From: Methanomassiliicoccaceae archaeon UBA370
Lineage (GTDB): Archaea > Thermoplasmatota > Thermoplasmata > Methanomassiliicoccales > Methanomethylophilaceae
NCBI GenBank assembly: GCA_002505345.1
Contig: DAUY01000002.1
Span: 124,001 to 188,000 of the forward strand
Direction of reading: 5' to 3'
Length of the DNA: 64,000 nucleotides
Under the pieces are notes generated by a model. The model ran no database searches and was not told the origin of the DNA. It saw nothing but the letters and a program-made list of their open reading frames with translations. Below, one piece after another: positions 17,997 to 24,775 of the stretch. Position 1 is the stretch's first letter. Each line of letters begins with the position of its first letter. The position numbers and the translations under genes were made by a program.

Positions 17997-18632
17997 TCAG
18001 GACCTCGGGGCGACGGCAAAATTCATCAGGACCCCGTTGCCCATCGTCTCGGCTTTTTCGAGCTTGAGGGCTATGCCTCCGTCCGCAACCCACCCCTCTC
18101 CATCCGCAGGCGTCGGGGACTCTCTTCCGCCTATCAACAGGCCTCCGACGAAAACGGTGTAGCGGTCGACGATACCGGCTCTGAAAAAGGAAGATATGGT
18201 CTCTCCGCCCCCTTCGACCAGTAGCCTATCAATCCCCATCTCGTAAAGCTGGTCCATAAGGTCCATAAGGTCTATCCTGTCCTTTCCGGTGCGTATGGTC
18301 TCTTCGCAATCCCATTCGCGTTTGCACGAGTCGAGAGTCACCATCACGGTCGGGGCCCTCTCGTCCAAGACCATGGCCGAGTCGGGAGTCTTCCCGTGTG
18401 GGTCAAGGACTATCCGGATGGGGTTGGTGTCGTAGTCCAGATCTTTGGCGGTCAGGTGCGGGTCGTCCGCCATGACCGTACCTACGCCGACGAGAATCGC
18501 ATCGAACTCCCTCCTCAGCCCTTTAACCCGTTCTTTGTCCTCTGCAGAAGATATGGTGACCTGCTTGCGGTCGCTGCCTGCTATCTTCCCGTCAGCCGAC
18601 ATGGCGCAGTTAATCTGCACATACGGTCTCAT
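17997..18632 (-). CDS. arfC: 2,5-diamino-6-ribosylamino-pyrimidinone 5'-phosphate reductase (ArfC/RibD C-domain)
   Basis: This NADPH-dependent reductase acts in archaeal riboflavin synthesis and supplies flavin and F420 precursors. The 211-residue product has the RibD C-terminal fold signatures: INCAMSADGKIAG, DAILVGVGTVMADDPHLTA, a strand NPIRIVLDP, and the NADPH-site motif RLLVEGGGETISSF. No deaminase domain is attached, as is usual in archaea. It overlaps the 3' end of rtcA by 23 bases on the same strand, so they are probably co-transcribed. Confidence 0.88.
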   Translation of the reverse strand: MRPYVQINCAMSADGKIAGSDRKQVTISSAEDKERVKGLRREFDAILVGVGTVMADDPHLTAKDLDYDTNPIRIVLDPHGKTPDSAMVLDERAPTVMVTLDSCKREWDCEETIRTGKDRIDLMDLMDQLYEMGIDRLLVEGGGETISSFFRAGIVDRYTVFVGGLLIGGRESPTPADGEGWVADGGIALKLEKAETMGNGVLMNFAVAPRS

Positions 18633-19659
18633 CTTTCGCCCCCGGGTTCACGCTGAAATGATATATCTCGTCCTTACGCTCTACTCCGAACCTGACGTCG
18701 AGGAAGGACTCCAGCGTGTCCATTTGGCTCAGTAGGTGTCTGCTTATCTTCGAAACCTTGAAAGTGCTCCTCCCTTCGGCCATAGCCATATACGGAAGCA
18801 GCTGGTCGGCTGTGTGAACATCGACGGTCGAACAGCTCCAAATCTCTCGTATGAGGTCGTTGGCCGCGTCCTCTCCTGTCTTTTCGGCTGAATATTCACG
18901 GGTGGTCAGCGCGTTGCTTCCCAATTTGCCGTTTTCGAAGTCGGCCACCAGGCATATGCCCGCCCCCCTCGAATCCCCGTGCGTAATCTGTATATCCACT
19001 TCCGCGTCCGCGACGGGCTTCAGGGTCCTTACACACGAACGTACCATCTCTTTGCTGATATGCTCCGAAAGGTTCTGGGAAAAACATACTCCCCGTATCG
19101 ATATAAGTTCTCCCAGTTCATCGAGGTTCATCGGATATATCCGTCCTATAGGGTCGAGGGAGGCAACCACGTGGCCTCCTCCCCGGGGATAGAATCCTCT
19201 TTCCTCGATGCTCACCTCGGTGTGCACGCCCATCCTGTCCAGAAGCGGAAAAAGCACCTGCTGGTAGCTGTCGATCGGCGGCGCCCACAGGACGTTCGTC
19301 CCTCCTCTTATGTCTACCGTCAGCCCTTCCCTGTGGTTCCTGGCCGCGAGCAGTATGGCCTGAAGGACCAAAGTGATGCTGCCAGCGGTGCCTATGTTGA
19401 GCGATATGCTATTCTTCTGCTCGGTGCCGGGTCTGAATATCAGCTCCGAAGACCCGGTGAAATTGCCCTCGACCTGGGAGCCCGTCATCTCGGCAACGGC
19501 GCTTATCGCGGCGCAGTGCTGCTTGGAAAGTCCGTTCGTCGGTCGGTTCTCCCTTATCCTGGTCAGGTGTGCGGTTATGCCGGTCACGGCTGAAAGGGCG
19601 ACCGAGGTACGGACCATCTGCCCGCCTCCTTCTCCCCTGGAACTGTCGATCTCCAACAT
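18610..19659 (-). CDS. rtcA: RNA 3'-terminal phosphate cyclase
   Basis: RtcA uses ATP to make 2',3'-cyclic phosphate ends on RNA. The 349-residue product begins MLEIDSSRGEGGGQMVRTSV, the invariant start of the family. It continues with RENRPTNGLSKQH, the strand region NIGTAGSITLVLQAIL, GGTNVLWAPPIDS, FYPRGGGHV and a C-terminal VDVHTADQLLPYMA with the His expected to accept AMP. A longer frame to 19809 runs into the neighbouring tRNA-Gly and is rejected. It precedes arfC in a two-gene transcript. Confidence 0.93.
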   Translation of the reverse strand: MLEIDSSRGEGGGQMVRTSVALSAVTGITAHLTRIRENRPTNGLSKQHCAAISAVAEMTGSQVEGNFTGSSELIFRPGTEQKNSISLNIGTAGSITLVLQAILLAARNHREGLTVDIRGGTNVLWAPPIDSYQQVLFPLLDRMGVHTEVSIEERGFYPRGGGHVVASLDPIGRIYPMNLDELGELISIRGVCFSQNLSEHISKEMVRSCVRTLKPVADAEVDIQITHGDSRGAGICLVADFENGKLGSNALTTREYSAEKTGEDAANDLIREIWSCSTVDVHTADQLLPYMAMAEGRSTFKVSKISRHLLSQMDTLESFLDVRFGVERKDEIYHFSVNPGAKDETVCAD

Positions 19660-19722
19660 AATTAACCGGCGGTACATATCCTGGCTTTGATAAAGATTTA
19701 ACCGTATTACGGCGAATATAAT

Positions 19723-19797
19723 TGGTGCGACCGCCGGGATTCGAACCCGGGTCAGAGGCTTGGGAAGCATCCGTCCTAACCACTGGACTACGGTCGC
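19723..19797 (-). tRNA. tRNA-Gly(CCC), CCA encoded
   Basis: The minus strand folds as a full cloverleaf. The acceptor GCGACCG pairs with CGGTCGC, the D stem is GTCC/GGAC, and the T arm is CCGGG-TTCGAAT-CCCGG. The anticodon loop TTCCCAA gives anticodon CCC (19762-19764). The anticodon stem has one T-C mismatch. The 3' CCA is present in the DNA at 19723-19725. Confidence 0.93.
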
Positions 19798-19884
19798 GCG
19801 GAACGGCAATACCTCTTTCCACTAATAAAGCTGACTCTCGGCTTCCGTGTCATTTTAATACTATTGCAATGTTCATTGTCGCGC

Positions 19885-19957
19885 GGGCTCGTGGTCTAGT
19901 GGTTATGACGTCGCCCTTACAAGGCGAAGATCGCCGGTTCAATTCCGGCCGGGCCCA
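19885..19957 (+). tRNA. tRNA-Val(TAC)
   Basis: A 73-base cloverleaf has acceptor GGGCTCG/CGGGCCC, anticodon stem TCGCC/GGCGA and loop CTTACAA, anticodon TAC at 19918-19920. The T arm is GCCGG-TTCAATT-CCGGC. CCA is not encoded. Its 5' half is nearly identical to the inverted tRNA-Val(CAC) at 20147-20219. Confidence 0.95.
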
Positions 19958-20017
19958 CTTTCTCTGAAGGCTTTTCGTGCAAATAATTAAATATTCGTTA
20001 ATTGATGGATGGATGAT

Positions 20018-20137
20018 ATGTCCAAACAGAAAGGACATCGCCGGGGGACGCTGTACGCTTTCGGTCCTCCTCCTTCCGACCCCCGGCCAAATCCACTCTT
20101 TTTAAAAAAACGGCAGGATTCCCTGAAGGCAGTATGA
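20018..20137 (+). other. Possible 39-residue basic protein or small RNA between two tRNA-Val genes
   Basis: An ATG at 20018 opens a short frame ending TGA at 20135-20137, beginning MSKQKGHRRGTLYAFGPPPS and rich in Lys, Arg and Pro. The same stretch can be read as RNA. GCCGGGGG pairs with CCCCCGGC about 30 bases later, an AT-rich box (TTAAATATTCG) precedes it, and TTTTT follows at 20098-20102. I do not recognise a family. Either reading, or neither, could be right. Confidence 0.3.
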
Positions 20138-20143
20138 TAGAAG

Positions 20144-20219
20144 TGGTGGACCCGGCCGGATTTGAACCGGCGACCTTTGCCGTGTGAAGGCAACGTCATA
20201 ACCACTAGACCACGAGTCC
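20144..20219 (-). tRNA. tRNA-Val(CAC), CCA encoded
   Basis: The minus strand folds with acceptor GGACTCG/CGGGTCC, anticodon stem TTGCC/GGCAA and loop TTCACAC, giving anticodon CAC (20184-20186). The T arm is GCCGG-TTCAAAT-CCGGC. CCA is present at 20144-20146. It faces the tRNA-Val(TAC) gene in inverted orientation. Confidence 0.94.
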
Positions 20220-20305
20220 AGCGTTCCGACTAATATCGTTACTGTATTTAACGCTCGCGGATACGCGGAATAAAGATTAACATAGGGCATCCCGTTACGA
20301 GGAAC

Positions 20306-21700
20306 ATGCCAGATTCCGAGAAGGACGCACATGCCGCAAACGAGGACGAACTGTTTCAGAGAGCTTTCGACAGCCTGCTCGAGACAGAGAAGAAGGGGTA
20401 TCCAAGCTTCGTCGGGGGCATGATGGTCGCATCGGGCAACGATTACGAGCTCAGGAGCCCGATAGACAAGTCGATAATATTCGGCAATTTCCAGATGCCG
20501 GAAAAAGGGACAGTGGCCGCGGCGGTAAGCGCCGCCGGCAGCGCCGCAGGGAATTGGTCCTCGAAAGCCTCCTCCGAAAGGACGGAACTGTTCAGGGATG
20601 TTCTGAAAAGAGTCAGGGCGCAGAGGTACAGGCTCGCTGCGTGCGTGATGATCAGCACGGGCATGGCGATGAAGGATTGCCTCGCCGAGGCCGACAGGCT
20701 GGCCGAGGTAATCGAAAACGCGTGCGATGCAAACGTCAGCAAAGGTTCCCCCATGGGAGTATGGGGCGTGATATCCGGTCACAATTCTCCACTGGCTTCG
20801 CCCGCAGGTTTCTCATCCTGCGCGATGATAGCAGGCAACACGGTCGTCAGCGTCCCCTCCAACGAGTGTCCCATGCCGATGTTCATGTTCAACAACATCC
20901 TTTCGGCCGCAGGACTTCCGGTAGGGGTGTTCAACATAACGGTTGCGCGCGGCCCGGAATCAGACAGGGAGCTGGTCGATGACATGACCGTCAGGGGAGT
21001 GGCGGCATCGGGAAGCGGGGACAGGATGGAGGAGTTGATCTTCCTGCCTGTGGACGACGGGCTGAAATTCATAAACGAGATCAAAGGGATGAACCCGATC
21101 GTGGTCTATAAGCCCGGGGAAATGAAGGGCGTGGCTTCGAGCATTGCGGAATCGGCGTTCAGGAGCTCCGGCCAAAGGATCTATTCATGTTCCAAGGTGA
21201 TAGTGACCAACGAAGAGCGCGAGAAGGCCGTCTCGGCGATACTGGAGGCGGTCAAGGCAGTAAAGGTCGGAGACCCGGCGGAAAAGGGTGTCACGGCCGG
21301 CCCGCTGATGAACGAGACAGAATTGATGAGGTTTGAGAAGTACATCGGGGAAGCAGGGTCCAGCGTGGTGTTCGGGGGCAGGAAGGCAAGTGCGTCCGGC
21401 CTGGAGAACGGAAGTTACGTCACACCGGCAGTCGTCGTCGGTCTGACCGACGACTGCGAGCTGGGAAGCTTCGACACAGGGCTTCCGATATTGACGATAG
21501 TATCTGTACCCAACTTCGATGATGCCATCGAGGAGCTGATGAACACCGAGTGCGGGCTGTCTGCTTCCATATTCTCGAAGGACTCCAATGCGGTGGCCAA
21601 ATTCAAAGAATTCGCCGATGCGCCCCACCTGAACATAAACAAGGGCACCGAGGACATGCTCCCGGCGATGGATGCGGAAGTGCGCAATTTCCTTGCTTGA
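20306..21700 (+). CDS. Aldehyde dehydrogenase superfamily protein lacking the catalytic cysteine
   Basis: The 464-residue product follows the aldehyde dehydrogenase fold. It has the substrate-channel region SGHNSPLASPAG, the NAD-loop region GVAASGSGDRMEE, the general-base strand NEIKGMNPIVV (Glu kept) and a C-terminal FDTGLPILTIV. The active-site segment aligns with the GQKCSACS pattern of proline-type dehydrogenases but reads GQRIYSCS. The nucleophile position is Ile292, and only the second cysteine (Cys295) remains. It may therefore be a non-catalytic binding or regulatory protein, or may use Cys295. It stands first in the acetyl-CoA synthase neighbourhood, which gives no direct clue to its substrate. 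Confidence 0.75.
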   Translation: MPDSEKDAHAANEDELFQRAFDSLLETEKKGYPSFVGGMMVASGNDYELRSPIDKSIIFGNFQMPEKGTVAAAVSAAGSAAGNWSSKASSERTELFRDVLKRVRAQRYRLAACVMISTGMAMKDCLAEADRLAEVIENACDANVSKGSPMGVWGVISGHNSPLASPAGFSSCAMIAGNTVVSVPSNECPMPMFMFNNILSAAGLPVGVFNITVARGPESDRELVDDMTVRGVAASGSGDRMEELIFLPVDDGLKFINEIKGMNPIVVYKPGEMKGVASSIAESAFRSSGQRIYSCSKVIVTNEEREKAVSAILEAVKAVKVGDPAEKGVTAGPLMNETELMRFEKYIGEAGSSVVFGGRKASASGLENGSYVTPAVVVGLTDDCELGSFDTGLPILTIVSVPNFDDAIEELMNTECGLSASIFSKDSNAVAKFKEFADAPHLNINKGTEDMLPAMDAEVRNFLA

Positions 21701-22396
21701 TCAGATCCCTCTGACGGAGACCCTCTTAACGTAAGGCTTAGCAGCATCGTGCATCGCCCTGAGCTCTTTCACGGAATAGGGTTTGACCTTCCCGGCCTCA
21801 GGGTCCAAGGTGACCTTGGGCCGGAACTGCTGGATGCAGAAACGTTCCGCTCCTCTCACGGAACGTGCAATGTCGGTCACGTCGTCAGGGGACAGTACTC
21901 CGGGGTAAACTGTGGTCCTGAACTCGTATTCGACTCCCGAGTCCATTATGGTCCGGATACTCTTCCCGATGGTCTCCACGTTGCCGTATCCGCCGGTGGC
22001 GGCCCCGTATCGTTCTGAGTGAAGCGGAGCCTTGATATCCATGGCCACATAATCTACGAGCCTGGCGCCGATTATGTCGTCAAGCACTTCCGGTGAGCTT
22101 CCATTGGTGTCTATCTTGATCAGAAGGCCTGTCTTCTTGATCTCCCTGAGCAACTTGTAAAGGTCCCGGTCCAAGGTCGGCTCCCCCCCGGAAATTACAA
22201 CCCCCTCGAGGAAGTCGCTGTTCTCTTCGATGTACTCAAGAATTTTCTTCTCGTCCTCCCCGTCACAGACGCCATTGGCAATTTCCGGGTTGTGGCAGTA
22301 GGGACAGGAGAAGTTGCATCCGGCGAGGAAGATCAGACAGGATACCTTTCCGTCCCAGTCGGAAAGCGTGGTTTTTACGAATCCCCCTATCTTCAT
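21701..22396 (-). CDS. nrdG: Radical SAM activating enzyme (NrdG / PFL-activase type)
   Basis: The 231-residue product belongs to the glycyl-radical activating branch of radical SAM enzymes. The N terminus MKIGGFVKTTLSDWDGKVSC is typical, followed by the [4Fe-4S] motif CNFSCPYC, the SAM-binding ISGGEPT loop and a strand DTNGS. The start at 22396 is chosen over an ATG 24 bases upstream because family members begin here. No glycyl radical enzyme is encoded in the window, so the partner (for example anaerobic ribonucleotide reductase) must be elsewhere. The stop abuts the convergent dehydrogenase-like gene. Confidence 0.85.
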   Translation of the reverse strand: MKIGGFVKTTLSDWDGKVSCLIFLAGCNFSCPYCHNPEIANGVCDGEDEKKILEYIEENSDFLEGVVISGGEPTLDRDLYKLLREIKKTGLLIKIDTNGSSPEVLDDIIGARLVDYVAMDIKAPLHSERYGAATGGYGNVETIGKSIRTIMDSGVEYEFRTTVYPGVLSPDDVTDIARSVRGAERFCIQQFRPKVTLDPEAGKVKPYSVKELRAMHDAAKPYVKRVSVRGI

Positions 22397-22476
22397 CCAT
22401 TCGACATGGACCCCCGTCATATTATCGGTTACGGTGTCCGGGTCAGTGATTAATAAGGGAACCGCAATAATCCGCC

Positions 22477-24030
22477 ATGGCTCCCAGAACCGTCCGTTTC
22501 TTCCCGATAAGCAAAGAGGTAGTCGTCGACGAGACGCAGAAAGTGGTGGAAGCCGCCAAACTGGCGGGCGTGGAGATCAAACTTCCTTGCGGAGGAAAAG
22601 GGCGTTGCGGACGTTGCGGAGTTTATATCACCGAAACGCCTGATGACAAAAGGGCCCCGGACCCGAACGGTATGGAGCGCGTTCTGGCATGTCAGAAGTA
22701 TGTGACCACGGACATCGATGTGTTCGTGCCATTCGACGAAGAGGGCCGCATAGTCGCCGGAGAGGACCGCAGGAAAGCATACGATGGAAAACTGGCGCCC
22801 GTCGTCAAGGCCCGTGGGAAAACACAGCTGGGCCTTGCTGTTGACCTCGGGACCGCGGCCATAGCCGTAAGCGTTCTGGACCTGAAGAAAGGTAACGAGC
22901 TTTATTCCACGGTGGGAGACAACCCGCAGTCCTTTGCGGGGGACGACCTCGAGTCCAGAAGGGCATACGCCGATAAAATGGGAGACGAGGTGCTCAGGAA
23001 AGCGGCGATAGACCGCATCAACGATTTGATGTACATATTCGTAGACGATCCGGAGGACGTCAAGGCGGCGGTGATATCCGGCAAACCCTTCCTTATGGAA
23101 TCGCTGACGGAAGTATGCAGCATGACCGGAGGGCCATTCTGCCTAGGAGGCACCGAGCTGGGCCTCAACATGGCGAAAGATGGTCCGATATACGCCGTCA
23201 AGGACGTTTCCGAAGAGATAGGCGGAGATATCATCGGCGGGATAATCGGATCCGGGATGGATATTTCAGAAGAGAAGATCCTCCTGATCGATATCGGGTC
23301 CACCGTGCAGCTGGCAATCGGCAACAGGGAAGGAGTGACGGTTTGCGCATCCGAGTCCGGGCCCGCCCTGGAAGGAGGCAACGTGATTTTCGGGATGACG
23401 CCGTCCATCGGAGCAATAGACAGTGTGATGTTCAGGCGCAAAAAGATCAACTACACGGTTATCGGGGGAGTCCCTCCGAGCGGGATATGCGGGTCTGGGC
23501 TGATAGACCTCCTAGCCAATATGTTCCGCGAGGGCATGGTGGACGCCGAAGGCAGATTCACAAGGAAGGCCAAGACCTTCCTGTCGGACAATGGCACAGC
23601 ATTTGCGCTGACCGACGATATGTACGTCACGGAAAACGACATGGCCGCGGTCATGAAGGCCAAGGCGGCGGTGTTCGCCGCCGTAAGGTCGCTCATGAGA
23701 GAGTATAAGGCCGAACCCCGGGACATATCGAAGATAGTCGTATCCGGAAGCTTCGGTAACTTCATAAATGCGGATAACGCGATAGCGATAGGTATGCTGC
23801 CGGACGCCGACCGCGAAAAGTACGATTATCTGGGCAACGCGTCCATGACATACGCCAAGAACATCCTTCTTTCCGAGGATGTGAGGAACCGTGCGGACGA
23901 TGTCCGTAAGAAGATAAAGACAATGGACACCCACAACGAGTCATACGATGCGGAGTTCCGCGCCGCACTGTATCTTCCCAATAAGGAAAAAGGCCTGTTC
24001 CCGCCCGTTAAGAAAAAGCTGTTCAGATGA
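22477..24030 (+). CDS. Reductive activator of corrinoid proteins (RACE/AcsV-type ferredoxin-ASKHA protein)
   Basis: RACE proteins re-reduce inactive Co(II) corrinoid proteins using ATP. The 517-residue product has an N-terminal [2Fe-2S] ferredoxin domain with Cys38, Cys44, Cys47 (CGGKGRCGRC) and Cys72. A linker and a large ASKHA/DUF4445 domain follow, with GLAVDLGTAAIAV, LLIDIGSTVQLA, SGICGSGLIDLL and VVSGSFGNFINADNA. It lacks the C-terminal pair of [4Fe-4S] motifs that mark methanogen RamA. In layout it is closer to the AcsV/RACo proteins of acetogens. It is followed after 4 bases by a CooC-like ATPase, as in acs clusters. The corrinoid partner is not in the window. Confidence 0.87.
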   Translation: MAPRTVRFFPISKEVVVDETQKVVEAAKLAGVEIKLPCGGKGRCGRCGVYITETPDDKRAPDPNGMERVLACQKYVTTDIDVFVPFDEEGRIVAGEDRRKAYDGKLAPVVKARGKTQLGLAVDLGTAAIAVSVLDLKKGNELYSTVGDNPQSFAGDDLESRRAYADKMGDEVLRKAAIDRINDLMYIFVDDPEDVKAAVISGKPFLMESLTEVCSMTGGPFCLGGTELGLNMAKDGPIYAVKDVSEEIGGDIIGGIIGSGMDISEEKILLIDIGSTVQLAIGNREGVTVCASESGPALEGGNVIFGMTPSIGAIDSVMFRRKKINYTVIGGVPPSGICGSGLIDLLANMFREGMVDAEGRFTRKAKTFLSDNGTAFALTDDMYVTENDMAAVMKAKAAVFAAVRSLMREYKAEPRDISKIVVSGSFGNFINADNAIAIGMLPDADREKYDYLGNASMTYAKNILLSEDVRNRADDVRKKIKTMDTHNESYDAEFRAALYLPNKEKGLFPPVKKKLFR

Positions 24031-24034
24031 TATC

Positions 24035-24775
24035 ATGACAATAATAGCGTTAGCAGGAAAAGGCGGCGTGGGCAAGAGCACGATCGCATCTCAGATCGTA
24101 AGGAGGCTGTCTGCGAGAGGAACGGTCCTGGCCGTGGATGCGGACCCCAATTCAAATCTGAGCGACAAGATCGGGTTCGAAACGAAAGGGACCATCGGCG
24201 AGCTCAGGGACGAAATAATAGCGGACCCGGGCAGGGTACCTTCGGGCGTGAGCAAGCAGCAGTATGTTTATGATCAGGTGCAAAGGGCAATGACGGAGAC
24301 GGATTCCGTCGACCTCCTGGTCATGGGAAGGCCCGAGGGAGAGGGGTGCTATTGCTTCATCAACAGCGCCCTGAAGGAATGCTTTGTCAAACTCATCCCG
24401 AACTATGATTTCACCGTGGTCGACAACGAGGCGGGAATGGAGCACATGTCCCGCAAGGTGCTGCCTCAGGCCGACGTATTCCTGTTCGTTTCCGACCCGA
24501 CGGTTACCGGCATCAAGACCGCCGGGCGTCTTTCAGAACTTGCAGAGGAAGTAGGCATCGAGATAGGCAGGAAGATACTCATCGTCAACAATCTTAACGG
24601 CAACATGACAGAAAAACTGTCCCATGCGGCCGCCGAAGCAGGTTTCGGTGAGATACTGGCCTTCCCCCGCGACAGTTTCATCACAGATTCTGCGATGGAA
24701 TCAGAAGTGCTCAAGGTGCCGGACGACACTCCTTTCGGAAAGTCCGTGCTGAAATTGCTGGCACTCATAGTCTGA
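24035..24775 (+). CDS. CooC/AcsF-type nickel-insertion ATPase
   Basis: These MinD-like ATPases load nickel into CO dehydrogenase or acetyl-CoA synthase. The 246-residue product has the deviant Walker A GKGGVGKST (residues 8-16), the Walker A' region VLAVDADPNSNL, a Cys-x-Cys pair in GCYCF (Cys105/Cys107) that binds nickel at the dimer face in CooC, and a Walker B-like strand FTVVDNEAGMEH. The ATG at 24035 is used because the longer frame runs into the upstream gene. It converges with the acetyl-CoA synthase gene and overlaps it tail-to-tail by 11 bases. That neighbour is its obvious client. Confidence 0.88.
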   Translation: MTIIALAGKGGVGKSTIASQIVRRLSARGTVLAVDADPNSNLSDKIGFETKGTIGELRDEIIADPGRVPSGVSKQQYVYDQVQRAMTETDSVDLLVMGRPEGEGCYCFINSALKECFVKLIPNYDFTVVDNEAGMEHMSRKVLPQADVFLFVSDPTVTGIKTAGRLSELAEEVGIEIGRKILIVNNLNGNMTEKLSHAAAEAGFGEILAFPRDSFITDSAMESEVLKVPDDTPFGKSVLKLLALIV

